Source: Chytridium lagenaria
Taxonomy: Eukaryota > Chytridiomycota > Chytridiomycetes > Chytridiales > Chytridiaceae
Length of the DNA: 64,000 nucleotides
Direction of reading: 5' to 3'
Assembly (NCBI GenBank): GCA_025449115.1
Contig: JAHLKC010000084.1
Span: 1 to 64,000 of the forward strand
Under the pieces are notes generated by a model. The model was not told the origin of the DNA, did not search any database, and saw nothing but the letters and a program-made list of their open reading frames with translations. A program made the translations under genes and the position numbers. Position 1 is the stretch's first letter; every line of letters starts with the position of its first letter. This document shows, piece by piece, positions 22,320 to 33,974 of the stretch.

Positions 22320-24395
22320 TGCAGGAGGGTCTATGAACATGGCAAAAACAAACAATTAGTTAACAGTGAGGAAATAAAAAGAGAGAAATGGCGATAGAAG
22401 ATGGTGATTACCTGCTTCAGATTCAAAACACGCATGCGGACACGGGGACCAGCCCTTCCGCCTGAACCGCTCACAGGAGGGTCTACAAATACTGTGGCAT
22501 TAGCAATTGAATATACATTATGATTAAAAACAGGAGAAAACAAGCCTCACCCTTGCCAGGCCAGAGACGCGGTAGGACCAGCCCTACCACCGGAACCGCT
22601 CACAGGAGGGTCTACAAGTATAGCGTTATTAAAAATCGTATACTCAACAACTTGAAAAATAAAAAGTTGATCAAGAGCAGCTTACCCTTGCCAGGCCAGA
22701 GAAGGCCGTAGGGACCAGCCCTACCGCCGGAACCGCTCACAGGAGGGTCTACAATACAACGTCATTAGTAATTGTATTCCCAACAACTTCAAAAAACAAT
22801 AATCAAGAAGACAGGAGAAGACAGCCTTACCCTTGCCAGGCAAGTGGACGTCACAGGATACCTCCAACGCCATTGCTCTCGTCATTCCGTCCGCCGTCGC
22901 ACCAAGTAATGTCTATAGACAAGATGTAAGAATTGAAAACGAAAACTGTTTAATCACCATTCTCGTCGGTCTCGCCCTCATCAAAGATTCTATAACGCCA
23001 ACACCGAGGTACCCTTTTCTTTCTCCACCAACCCATTCCCCCTTCCCTCGAATCCGTTTTCCCGCCTTATCTCTAACTCGACCATTCACCTCCCTCCAAG
23101 TTACTTCGTTATCCGTTTCTGATTGCCCCAACTTCATAGTAGCCATTCATCACATCACCACAGATAAAGTCCCAGTCTACACTGTCTCCATACTCCGAGT
23201 AATTGCGCGTGAATTCATCATCACTCTCATCCGAGGGAATATGCAGACCTGGAACCACCAACACTGCATCCGACCCTTCAACCATTCTCACACCGCTTGC
23301 AGCACCCACCGTTTCCGAGCGGGTTTCCGCCAATGTGCGGTCCATCGGTAGAGGGGGTTGAATGATCGGAATCAGTATTGGGACTACAGAGACATCAAAC
23401 AATATTAATATGGTACAGAGAAATATACAGAGTAAGAATGCTTACCCGACTGACTGTCCTCTCTGTAGAATCTGAAGATGCTGATGATGAAGGAAAATAA
23501 AATTGGAATATCAGCTACATAATTCAAAGCAAAGTGCATGATTCTTTAAAGACTTACTCATAGTTTGGGCACTATTTGGTAGCAGATGGTGCAGATTGCG
23601 AGCGAACCAATCTATTAGTGGAAACGAAGTCCTCCGCCCCATATAATTGACGCGGCCCAGCCAACTCTGAAATTTGAAGTAAGAAAGGTATACAACGAAA
23701 ACGACGAAAATGTCCTCACCATGTCTCAACCACATTGAAAATCGACTACTTTGTCTATCTTTTCCATTTCGAACGTCTTCAAAAAAGTCGTTAGCTAGCT
23801 CAACAGAGAGAAAATGATTATGGTCTCACCTTTCCACCATTGCTCCTTCTCCCTCTCCTCTTCGCTCCTCACCGTCAATTCCTTCCATTCCAACATCAGC
23901 ATTAGCTGGGATTTAGCTTTCTGCAAACTCTTGAACTCAACTACAATCGTTAGAAACACGTTTACCCTCTACACACTCACTTAACGGTATTCCATTGTCC
24001 TTCTGCATATACGGCCTCGGGGCCACCTGATTATCAGGCGGTAATTCCACAACCTTATCCTGCCTCTTCCTCAACTCTCTCACATAATCAGCGTACTCAT
24101 AGGGAATCGAATCTCCCGTCCAAAACGAACTCGAGAAGTGAGAGAGGATCTTTTTGTTGTCCATGCTGAATTCTGAATCCGTCGTGGCGAGGAAGACATG
24201 GACTACGTCGTGGTCTACGTACATGGAGGGTTTGGTGCGATAGGAGTAGTCTGCAGGGAGACTGGACGCAGTGTTTGGTGCGATTAACGGAGTTGGAGAA
24301 GCGTCGGTGGGAGAAGGCGGTTGGAGGACGATGATGGCGAGGGCGGGGGCTGGGTAGGGCCATTCTGGTCGTTCGACAAAGTCTTCATAGGTCAT
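22320..24395 (-). CDS. Three-copy family protein, copy B (frame broken)
   Basis: Multi-exon gene of unknown function. Exon 1 is 24395-23981, exon 2 23940-23830 (EFKSLQKAKSQLMLMLEWKE, probably helical), exon 3 23776-23720 and exon 4 23666-23558 (ELAGPRQLYGAEDFVSTNR). A small exon is near 23490-23445, and a larger one starts at 23383 (VPILIPIIQPPLPMDRTLAE, with NYSEYGDSVDWDF). After these come a cassette near 22917-22835 and repeated mini-exons. The first intron is only 40 bases. An extra base near 23575 gives a stop in exon 4 (ATKTAG in place of STPNSAQ in copy C). Another frame change near 22860 stops the cassette that is open in copy C. No domain recognised. It is either a pseudogene or a real gene blurred by sequence errors. 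Confidence 0.5.
22415..22860 (-). repeat. Tandem mini-exon array in copy B
   Basis: Three near-identical blocks, ending on the plus strand at caggagggtctac near 22486, 22616 and 22752, are spaced about 129 and 137 bases apart; a weaker fourth is at 22322. On the minus strand each begins TTGTAG|ACCCTCCTGTGAGCGG and the best one ends CCTGGCAAGG|GTAAGC. That makes a 63-base exon flanked by AG and GT that encodes DPPVSGSGGRAGP plus YGLLWPGK. The one at 22616 is two bases shorter, so out of register. Confidence 0.7.
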
Positions 24396-24410
24396 GTTGA
24401 TACTGAGCAA

Positions 24411-25000
24411 TAGATAGTAGTGGGTTAAGAAGATGAAGGAAATGTTGTGAAGCCACGGAAACTCACCTCTCGAAACTCCTGCTAGAGATAGGACTCAGAC
24501 CCCGAGTTCACCCTTCCCCCCGACTCAGGTTTCTCTCCAGCTGCACCTCCAGCAAGCTCTCTTTTACTTATTTCTATCTCAACTCCTTTACAACCTCCAA
24601 CAACAGTGGTCTCTTGCGGGATCTCTTTGCTCAAGCTATGTAGGTAGACTGGAAGGCACAGAGAGACCTCGAGAAAAATATCAAAGTAGACTTTCGGACA
24701 GAAATTTTGGCTTGTTGCTGAGCTGGAATTTCTTTGATGCTAATCCTGACAGATAGAGATTGCCCTCGAAAAGATCTTTTAGCAACGGCAACTGCGTGAC
24801 AGAGCAATTCTGAGGGATTCCCCGCGCTCATCCCTACACTCTTAAAGGTTTGCTCCAAACGGGTCCTAACGGATACGTTGCAAGCTCCCCCTTGCGATGT
24901 ACCTTTCTTTGCTTCGTTCTGTGGAATAGTTGAATTACTTTTGCATACTTTAAAGATATTCTTGATTGCCTCTCCACTGGTGCACATTCAACACCAAGCC
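24411..25000 (-). repeat. Conserved upstream flank of family copy B
   Basis: The segment matches 440-1040 in copy A and, as far as about 24690, 30305-30620 in copy C. Minus-strand frames have similar peptides in all copies (EIPQETTVVGGCKGVEIE, ELAGGAAGEKPE), suggesting either a 5' exon or simply recent duplication. Stops and shifts differ between copies. Confidence 0.55.
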
Positions 25001-25450
25001 CTGCCTTAGATGGCGCAATGTAATTTGTAATGTGTTATCCCAAGCTATAAAATTGTTTTAATTCTCGTACATATTCAGTACGGGATGATAATTTATCTTT
25101 TTTAATCTTCGTTAAGCAAGCACCAAAAGGTAGTAAAGGAAGGGGGGAAAGGTAGACGGCAAGGATTAAGGGAAGAGAGAGGGGCCGCTGTACAATATCT
25201 CTGATCAGAATAAGCAAAAAAAAAGACAGTGGGCACATCTGTTATGTTAAGGATTGGATTGCGTGAGAGGCGGGGCAGAAAATAAAAATGCCACGTTAAA
25301 GTGAAAAAGGGTTGTTCGCGAATTAAGTTTTGGCTTAGGATAAATGTTGTTGAACGGAGCATATTATATCCACCCCGGGCAGTTTCCAAAATAAAGCGGC
25401 GTGCGATATGAGGGACGTCATTATAGGAGATATTCGTCAAACAGCACTGC
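25001..25450. other. Intergenic between family copy B and its upstream neighbour
   Basis: AT-rich sequence with no supported gene. Short homologies to 1090-1180 (tgttatcccaagttgtaaaattg-like) show it belongs to the same duplicated unit. Confidence 0.45.
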
Positions 25451-26285
25451 TTAAGGACATGCATCCAGCATCGAGAAGCACAATTCCGGTGATCCTGAAT
25501 GTGTGCTGTTGTCGTGTTCACTTCCTACGGCAGTACCCCATATTCCCAAGACATCTGAAGTTTCCACGGTATACTCCAAAAAACACTCGTCGAGATCGCG
25601 AAAAGTGATATCAAACATGCGATTAGTGGGCATACTGGATGAATCTGGTGCTACGGCAACGGCGTTCGTTTGGGCTGAAGAATTCACTGAAAGAGAAGCA
25701 CATGTCGGATCAGCAATTGTTTTCGCCTTAGAAATGCGACTCCTGGTGCTTGAACCTTTAGGCTTTTTCTTGGATTTTTTCCGCAAGGGCGTATCCGCTG
25801 CAATCGCAACCTCGGCAGTCTCATTTCGTGATGGCTGCACCGGATTCATGACGGTGGAGTTACCAGCACTCGACAGAACAACTTTCATCAGGTCCTCAAG
25901 TCGAGGAGGGACGGTCTCGCAAATAGCTTGGGCTATGTCATTCTTGCTGTTGCTCGTTTTGTAAGTACTCATAGACTTTTTTTTGACGGGTGTCCGTGTA
26001 GGCTTAACCTCTGACAAAGTGGATAGCTCAACAAAGGATAGCTGTTGTCCAAAATCAAAAACTGGCTGGCGTCATAATTAGTCTGCTCATGCTATCTTGA
26101 AATTCGTCGTGAAAGGTGCTTTGCTTTGACTTGTATTGGCGTTCAACGGGTATTTGGCTGGCCGCAAGCACACTTGTACTGATTGCCTTCATAAAGGAAG
26201 AGGAAGGATTTGATTGCTCAAGAGGCTGGACAGTATGGTAATTCGTCAATCCAAAGTCTGGTAGGAAAGGCTTGGGGTGATGCAT
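25451..26285 (-). CDS. Unrecognised basic Ser/Lys-rich protein, frame broken once
   Basis: The first ATG at 26285 gives MHHPKPFLPDFGLTNYH and runs to SRLIMTPAS. A second frame then takes over with PVFDFGQQLSFVELSTLSEV and continues through a basic segment (LRKKSKKKPKGSSTRSR), which may be a nuclear localisation signal. It ends FDITFRDLDECFLEYTVE...DACP at 25451. The switch lies at a TTTTT run near 26060, consistent with a one-base error. No domain is recognised. A piece of this gene persists near family copy A at 1185-1260. Function unknown. Confidence 0.45.
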
Positions 26286-26499
26286 GGTGGATAACGTGTT
26301 CCTTTGAGTTTCTCCAAGTGTGTGGAGGAAAAGCCGTTGTTTGGTTTGTTTGCAGTTTTTTTTCTTTGTTTTGAAATTGTACAATTGTCAATAAGCTGGC
26401 TATCGTATTTTGATTTTACTCATTAAGACTCGACTCTACTCTTTCAACATCCGAGTGTAGCGTTTGAATCGTTTACTTAAATCGGATTTGTTTTTTGGA

Positions 26500-26700
26500 C
26501 GGTTTTGGCTGGAAGTTGAATGAGCATATTTATGTACCCGACTTTTCAGCTGTCAGCTCAGTATTATTTTTTTTGATTCATTCTATTTTATAAATTATTA
26601 CTGTCACGACTTACACTCCTTCAAAGCTTGCCAAATCTGTTCAAAAGGTTTTTCTCTTGCTTCATCGCTTAAGCTTTTGTGGATAAGGATTCGTCAGCCT
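26500..26700. repeat. Duplicate block also found at 30660-30850
   Basis: Shared stretches include cagctgtcagctca, tcacgactta, ctctcaaagct-like and gtggataaggat. This marks the outer end of the first tandem unit; the second unit ends at the equivalent place near 30850. Between 26700 and 26830 the two units join. Confidence 0.65.
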
Positions 26701-26835
26701 AAATCTAGTTTCTTTATCGAATTTTCTCTGCCTTTGCAATTATTGTCTATTAACAGTAGCAATAGGCGTGAGTTTAAGGAACCACTAGCTTGCACGTCTA
26801 TAATGAAATACTGTGGTCTACATCCCCAAATGCGA

Positions 26836-27345
26836 AAGGTTTGTGATATTCTTTCTTTGTGGCGTTTAATGCGGTTCTGCGGTTTCTGTTTTCTATAACA
26901 TCTTGTGCTTTACTCGAGTTCTCGTCCTTTTCGGTTTTGATGGTGGTGGAGGATCCGCAAAGTTTAACGAGGGATATGAGGATTTAGTTGTCAAAGTGAC
27001 ATGCGGTGTGTGGGTTTGAGGTGAGCTATTCCTTCGTTCTTTTTGTTTATCGTTAATTTTAATTTTTATACATTTAATTCATTCTGTGGTGTTGTCTTGT
27101 TGAAGAAAGGCTTTAATTTTTCTTCTTTTCTAGCTTAACCGTTGATTTGAATTTCTTGTAGCATACACGGTTTATCACAATGTGTCGAGTGAAAAAGGCG
27201 GCGGTGCCGCGGTGTATCAGACGTTTGTGCGCATCGAATGAGCGACGATTCTTCGTCATATCCCACCGTTTATCTATTACGACGATCCTTCTTTCACCGA
27301 GAAGAATAAGTCACGAGTACCCTTCCCTTCCCTCTTTGTCACATC
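26836..27345 (+). pseudogene. Decayed fragment of the F-box/WD40 gene
   Basis: Segments match 19510-19635, 20230-20325 and 20455-20640 of the F-box/WD40 gene in order, but 19640-20220 (most of the WD40 region) is missing. Single bases are lost throughout, for example in the stretch matching gtgtcgagtgaaaaaggcgg. No continuous frame remains. It begins the second tandem unit of the 21-31 kb duplication. Confidence 0.75.
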
Positions 27346-28500
27346 TTTGCGTTCACTATCCCCCTTTCTTGTGCTTGCTTGACGCACAAGCCTTAGTATT
27401 CAGACAAGCCATGTATAAAATTTATTGTGACGTTAGGAATAAGCGTGGTGTTGAGTGAGAGGAGATACTCATTATATTCTATCAAAAATAAGACCGGGCT
27501 TGATTTTTAATGTATATGACACGAATATATTAAAGAAATACCTATGGTCGCAGTGACAGACGTCTGAGGTGTGCAAAATACGAAACACGTATAGAAGACG
27601 TCTTAACACTAATAGTAAGGTGCTAAAAACCAAAACCAACCGAAAACAAAAAACAATAACAAACAACTGTGCAAATAAGAACGCTATAGAGGATTATACA
27701 TACATAAGTCTAGAAAACCAAAAACCATACCAAAAAAAAAAAACAAACAAACAACAAAAAACAAAAAACATGTGTGCAAAATACCAGAACACGTATAGAA
27801 GACTCTTAACACTGACGGTAAGGGTGGCAAAAACCAAAAACCAAACCAAACAAAAAGGTTGCTCCGTGTCAACGGAAACAAAATATAGAGAGAATAAACA
27901 AGAAATAAAAGAAAAAAAAACAACTAACTAATGATGGTTAAATCTCGAAAAAATGTTCCCTAATATGTAAAACCTTATTATAGCAAAAGTTATCCTTTCA
28001 TTTTCGGAAAACCTAATACAAGAAACTCACCTTACAGATCAAGAATCATAATTCCACAATAATCTTATCATTCATAAAACGTCCTGCTGTAACATGATTA
28101 GACTTTTAATCATTATCGGTTCATAAACTGGAAAACTCTTACCTATAGCACAGGCTGATATAAAAATTGTACACTCAGCTTGACAAACCCCTCTGCATAC
28201 ATCCATAACAAGGCTCACGAAACGGATGCAGGAGGGTCTATAAAATGGCAAAAATAAACAACTAGTAAGTAGACATAAAATAGAGAAATACATAGAAATG
28301 TAATTACCTGCTTCAGATTAAAAGAAAACGCATGCGACACGGACCAGCCCTTCCGCCCGAACCGCCACAGGAGGTCTACAAATACTGCGATCAGCAATTG
28401 AATATACATTATGATTAAAACAGGAAAACAAGCCTCACCTTGCCAGCCAGAGGACCGGTAGACCAGCCTACCACCGAACGCTCACAGGAGTCTACAAGTA
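27346..28500. repeat. Second tandem unit, contracted copy of 21.5-22.6 kb
   Basis: The VWA B fragment, the minisatellite and the first mini-exons of the first unit all recur here in order. The copy has lost single bases at many sites, mostly in runs (ccc to cc, ggg to g, aaaaa to aaaa). The density of losses falls abruptly near 28500, after which the two units are nearly identical. Confidence 0.75.
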
Positions 28501-30289
28501 CAGCGTTATTAAAAATCGTATACCCAACAACTTGAAAAATAAAAAGTTGATCAAGAACAGCTTACCCTTGCCAGGCCAGAGAAGGCCGTAGGGACCAGCC
28601 CTACCGCCGGAACCGCTCACAGGAGGGTCTACAATACAACGTCATTAGTAATTGTATTCCAACAACTTAAAAAAACAATAATCAATGAAGACAGGAGAAG
28701 ACAGCCTTACCCTTGCCAGGCAAGTGGACGTCACAGATACCTCCAACGCCATTGCTGTCATTCCGTCCGCCGTCGCACCAAGTAATGTCTATAGACAAGA
28801 TGTAAGAATTGAAAACGAAAACTGTTTAATCACCATTCTCGTCGGTCTCGCCCTCATCAAAGATTCTATAACGCCAACACCGAGGTACCTTTTCCTTTCT
28901 CCACCAACCCATTTCCCCTTCCCTCGAATCCGTTTTCCCGCCTTATCTCTAACTCGACCGTTCACCTCCCTCCAAGTCACTGCGTTATCCGCTCTCTGAT
29001 TGCCCCCAACTTCATTGTAGCCATTCATCACGTCACCACAGACAAAGTCCCAGTCTACACTGTCTCCATACTCCGAGTAATTGCGCGTGAATTTCATCAC
29101 TCTCATCCGAGGGAATAGGCAGACCTGGAACCACCAACACTGCATCCGAGCCTTCAACCATTCTCACACCGCTTGCAGCACCCATCGTTTCTGAACGGGT
29201 TTCCGCTAATGTGCGGTCCATCGGTAGAGGGGGCTCAGTGATCGGAATCAGTATTGGGACTACAGAGACATCAAACAATATTAATACGGTACAGAGAAAA
29301 TATACAGAGTTAGAAAATGCTTACCCGACTGACTGTCACTCTCTGTAGAATCTGAAGATGCTGATGATGAAGGAAAATAAAATTCGAATAATCAGCTACA
29401 TAATTCAAAGCAAAGTGCAGGATAATCTTTAAAGACTTACTCATAGTTTGGGTACTAGTTTGGGCGCTATTGGGAGTAGATGGTGCAGATTGCGAGCGAA
29501 CCAATCTATTAGTGGAAACAAAGTCCTCCGCCCCATATAATTGACGCGGCCCAGCCAACTCTGAAATTTGAAGTAAGAAAGGCATACAACGAAAACGACG
29601 AAAATGTTCTCACCATGTCTCAACCACATTGAAAACCGACTACTTTGTCTATCTTTTCCATTTCGAACGTCTTCAAAAAAGTCGTTAGCTAGCTCAACAG
29701 AGAGAAAATGATTATGGTCTCACCTTTCCACCATTGCTCCTTCTCCCTCTCCTCTTCGCTCCTCACCGTCAATTCCTTCCATTCCAACATCAGCATTAGC
29801 TGGGATTTAGCTTTCTGCAAACTCTTGAACTCAACTACAATCGTTAGAAACACGTTTACCCTCTACACACTCACTTAACGGTATTCCATTGTCCTTCTGC
29901 ATATACGGCCTCGGGGCCACCTGATTATCAGGCGGTAATTCCACAACCTTATCCTGCCTCTTCCTCAACTCTCTCACATAATCAGCGTACTCATAGGGAA
30001 TCGAATCTCCCGTCCAAAACGAACTCGAGAAGTGAGAGAGGATCTTTTTGTTGTCCATGCTGAATTCTGAATCCGTCGTGGCGAGGAAGACATGGACTAC
30101 GTCGTGGTCTACGTACATGGAGGGTTTGGTGCGATAGGAGTAGTCTGCAGGGAGACTGGACGCAGTGTTTGGTGCGATTAACGGAGTTGGAGAAGCGTCG
30201 GTGGGAGAAGGCGGTTGGAGGACGATGATGGCGAGGGCGGGGGCTGGGTAGGGCCATTCTGGTCGTTCGACAAAGTCTTCATAGGTCAT
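28200..30289 (-). CDS. Three-copy family protein, copy C (frame broken)
   Basis: The exon order is the same as in copy B, with exon 1 at 30289-29875 encoding the identical protein. Here exon 4 is open (STPNSAQTSTQTMSK), and the cassette at about 28810-28715 is open in the phase needed to join the mini-exons (ITWCDGGRNDSNGVGGICDV then HLPGK). Copy C has its own break near 29095, where two bases are missing relative to copy B (SDESDE then a shifted frame). B and C therefore break at different places. Mini-exons lie at about 28380-28310, 28490-28430 and 28632-28565; only the last is intact. Domain and function unknown. Confidence 0.5.
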
Positions 30290-30620
30290 GTTGATACTGA
30301 GCAATAGATAGCAGTGGGTTATGAAGATGAAGGAAATGTTGTGAAGCCACGGAAGGAAAAGAACTCACGTCTCGAAACTCCTGCTAGAGATAGGACTCAG
30401 ACGCCGAGTTCACCCTTCCCCCCGACTCAGGTTTCTCTCCAGCTGCACCTCCAGCAAGCTCTCTTTTACTTCTTTCTATCTCAACTCCTTTACAACCTCC
30501 AACAACAGTGGTCTCTTGCGGGATCTCTTTGCTCAAACTGTGTAGGTAGACTGGAAGGCAGAGAGAGACCTCGAGAAAAATATCAAAGTAGACTTTCGGA
30601 CAGAAATTTCGGCTTTTGGT
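28501..30620. repeat. Near-identical segmental duplicate of 22621-24690
   Basis: Over about 2.1 kb the two segments differ only at scattered bases, in the same orientation and about 5.9 kb apart. This is the youngest part of the tandem duplication. Homology resumes more weakly at 30660-30850 with 26500-26700, so 24690-26500 is deleted from this unit. Confidence 0.9.
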
Positions 30621-30859
30621 GCTGAGTTCAAAAAAAATAAAATGATTCTTTGACCCTAACGTGGCTGGAAGCTGGATGAGCAAAATGTAGTGAACAGCGC
30701 GCGAGTCATCAGCTGTCAGCTCACGTATTTCTTTTTTGATTTATTCTTTTTCATTCTCTCACGACTTACGCTCTTTCAAAGCTGAGAAAATGTGGTCGAA
30801 GGTTCTTCTCTTGCTTCTTAGGCTTTTGTAGGATAAGGATAAAAAGTCCGTAAGAAAAA

Positions 30860-31805
30860 AGCTGAATAGGAAATTGGACTTAATCATAAATATGGTATAA
30901 AGCTTACAGACCAAAAACCTTCACACGTCGAACTGCGCAGCTTTGAAGTAAAAGTTTTGCCATTCACAGAAATCATGTTTCGTAGCACTATAACCAACGC
31001 GTGGGTTGAGTGGCGGGATTATTAAGGTGGACTTCTTCCTAGCTCGTTTATTGTTCCTGCTCTGTGTACAATGATAGCAGCAAACTTTTATTTCATGTAC
31101 TTATAAAAGATCCCATCGTCATCAGTGTTTTGGAAACTCTTGTCGTTAATGCAAAGATATGGCGGAACTGCGATTATTGTGGTAAAAAGTCTTCTAACAT
31201 AATCAAAATACAAGTTTTAATTGAAAGAAAGATTATAAAGAGATCTACATAATGAAGCACAGTAATTTAAATACTGGCTATCACAATAACGTAGCTATCT
31301 AAAAACAAAATATGAAATCAATACCAACATGATAGAACCAACATGCAGACAAGGGGAGTGAGAGAGAAAAACAAACAGCCCCAGGAATACAGATAACAAA
31401 GTGCAAATGAAGAAAGAGTCAAAGAGCAACCACAACAACAGGCGTTGTTGGGAGGACAAGGGGAGGGAGAGAACAATCCAAATAGCCCCAATAAAAAAAT
31501 AAGTAGAAAGTGTGAGCCAAACAGCCCTGAAAGTATGGTGAGCATATACAATAGAAATGAACATAAAGTTTCGACCTTATAGAACCATAGATCAAAACTA
31601 GGAAGTGTCCATAAAAATAGAACAAAATATAAGAAAAGTTAAAGGAAAACATCAGACACGATTTTGAAATATACACTAACGCAAACCCACGGTAAACGAC
31701 CCTAACGACAATATTCACACATTAGAACTCCCTAAACCAGTTCTTATACACCTTTATACCTTAACCCACGACACGCAATTCAGACAAAACAACTCCTCCA
31801 CAGCT
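30860..31805. other. Intergenic, A-rich
   Basis: Past the end of the tandem duplication. Mostly A-rich on the plus strand, with hydrophobic frames on the minus strand that look like translated T-rich sequence. No gene is supported. Confidence 0.5.
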
Positions 31806-33652
31806 TTACCGACTCACCCATACGTCCCTCATCCCGTTCTTCATCCCATCCCTCATCCCTTCAAAGAATCCCTCGGTAAACGCCTGAATCGCCCTTCGAA
31901 CATTCTTCTTACATTTCTCTGCCCATCGTCCAAGCTTTCCCTTCTTTTTCTTTTTCTTCTCGCAATTCTTGTCATCCTGAACGACACCCACAATTTCAGT
32001 CACGTCTGGGCTGGAATGAAGAGCTTCTTGCGGCGCAAAGTTGACGGGATCAAGAGCAGTCTCTACAAGGTCATCTTCAACGACGGCGGTGATGTTGTTA
32101 TCCTCAATTATTTTGGAAATATCTTGAGGAATATCTGGCGCAGGAATGCAGCCAACGTTATCATCTGCAGATGTGTACTTTAAGACGGCAGGAACGGGAC
32201 GAGCAGTCTTCTTCGGTCTTTTGTATCCAGGAATCCTTTTCTCCATCTGCTCATAAAGAGCTAGAACTGTAGCTGAACTTTCGTAATATTCGTCAATAGA
32301 CAATCGCGTACATGAGGGATCACTGACGCCATCTTGCGGCTGTCCCCGGACGGTGCTTTCATCGCACAAATGTTAAAAGAGGTCCCCACTGCATCCTGAT
32401 CAATGTTGAAGTCTGACACTGACTTTTGATGGCTGATGTGAGAGGACGTTTGGGTGCCCGCATCCAGATAGAGTTCTCCGTTACCTAAGCTTTCACATTG
32501 AACGGGCGCGGCAGCGGCTAAATCCCCATCTGATGTTTGAGGATCCGACGTGATGAAAGTGACGCTAGATCCAGATTGGTCGTCCGTAAGTTGCTTCTTG
32601 GATGAGAAATTCCGATCGGTAAACACCAAATCCAGTACACTAATCACAAATTCATATTCGGTCTCCGCACATGATATGGCCTTAAAATGAGTTAGCTTAT
32701 GGCATATATTTAATCAAGTATAGTAAAAAAGATAAATAAAGATAGTTCAATAAATGGTCTCGGAACTAACCTCGTTCTCTTCCACAAATCCATTTAGGGC
32801 CAATGTGTTAACAACAGCCAAAAGCGTCCGATATCTCTGCCGCGTCGTCTGAAGGTTCATCAATGATCTCGCATTTGAAGATACGTCTGAAGACAAGTTT
32901 GAGGACGAGTTTAACGATCCAGAAAAGTCTTCACATGCTGTGGGTGAGGTGTTCGTTAAGGTTCTTTTGTGGTCTCGCTGATTGATGTCCGAATACAGTC
33001 CGTCCGAAACATTGGAGTTGACGGACTTTTTCCTTGAGTAGGGAATTGTACATACGCCCTCGGAAGGTTCACACATGGCCTCGTAAGGTTCATCAGTATC
33101 GATTTTGAGGCTCGGAAGTACGTCATGATAATCCATATCAAGCGTGGGCTCAGTCTGAAGAAAGTCATTTTCCAAAGGAGCCCTCATGTCGCAGCTGCCG
33201 TCTCCAAATTGCTTCATGTTTGAGTTGCGATGAGGCAGGTTTCTCCCAGCACGATGTATCCTGTTTTTTGGCTCATTACTCAAATCAGGGCAGTTTTCAC
33301 TCGACTGGCCCTCGGCGGAGCTCTGGAAGTCTAAAGGGAAATTCTTCAAGCTGCTTTCAGAATTCTTGGGCGACAAGGATAGTTCTTCGGTTGATGCTAA
33401 TTGCCAGTGCTTAACGGGATGAGGTTCAAGTATCCCGGCAGAGTCCTTCGGGGAAGCAAGATGGAGAGGAGAAGTCTTGTTTTTGAAGGCCGCTGCGAAG
33501 TTCTTGTAATCAAGGGTAAAGCGCTTGAACTTCTTTCCAGCAGCGGAGGATGATGAGGGTAGTTCGTTGGCCGTTAGACAAAGGGAATTTCGATGAGGAG
33601 AGTGAGCCTGGAGGCTGTCGGAACTGTGGCAGCCTGCCGTGGGCGAGGGCAT
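31806..33652 (-). CDS. Unrecognised Ser-rich protein with Lys-rich C-terminus
   Basis: The ATG at 33652 opens MPSPTAGCHSSDSLQAHSPH. The first exon of about 290 codons is Ser/Asn-rich and ends LLAVVNTLALNGFVEENE at a donor near 32770. After a short intron, a second exon (EYEFVISVLDLVFTDRNFSS) continues. A frame change near 32350 leads to LSIDEYYESSATVLALYEQM. The C-terminus is basic and amphipathic (KKKKKKGKLGRWAEKCKKNV, then FTEGFFEGMRDGMKNGM). That tail could bind membranes or nucleic acid, but no family is recognised. Only two exons are evident. Confidence 0.55.
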
Positions 33653-33974
33653 CGTTCGCTGAGGCTGTCCAGGAATGAGACAAACAAAATTTTCAAGTCC
33701 GTATCAAACACATTTCTGGACGTGTTGGTTGTGAGGAATGGCCGCAGCGCAGTGTAAAAAAACGATTTATTGCTTAAAGCTACGCGAAAATGTTTATTTT
33801 AGTTATTACTCAAAACAAAACAGGTGTAAAGTCGTTCAACAGTCTTTCAGAAGAGATACACCACTTATTTGTTCGTTGTCCAACGTACAATTGCTTTATC
33901 ATAACATTTCTACAAAACTTTACGACACAAGAAAGAAAGGCTTAATCTAATATAATATATTCAGTTAGGGGAGG
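33653..33974. other. Intergenic between two minus-strand genes
   Basis: About 320 bases of AT-rich sequence. It must hold the promoter of the Ser-rich protein gene and the terminator of the Nudix gene. Nothing specific is seen. Confidence 0.45.

Noticed and set aside
22331..24395. Family gene as a transposase or retroelement protein
   Set aside because: No catalytic motif, terminal repeat or target duplication seen; copies lie in a local segmental duplication instead.
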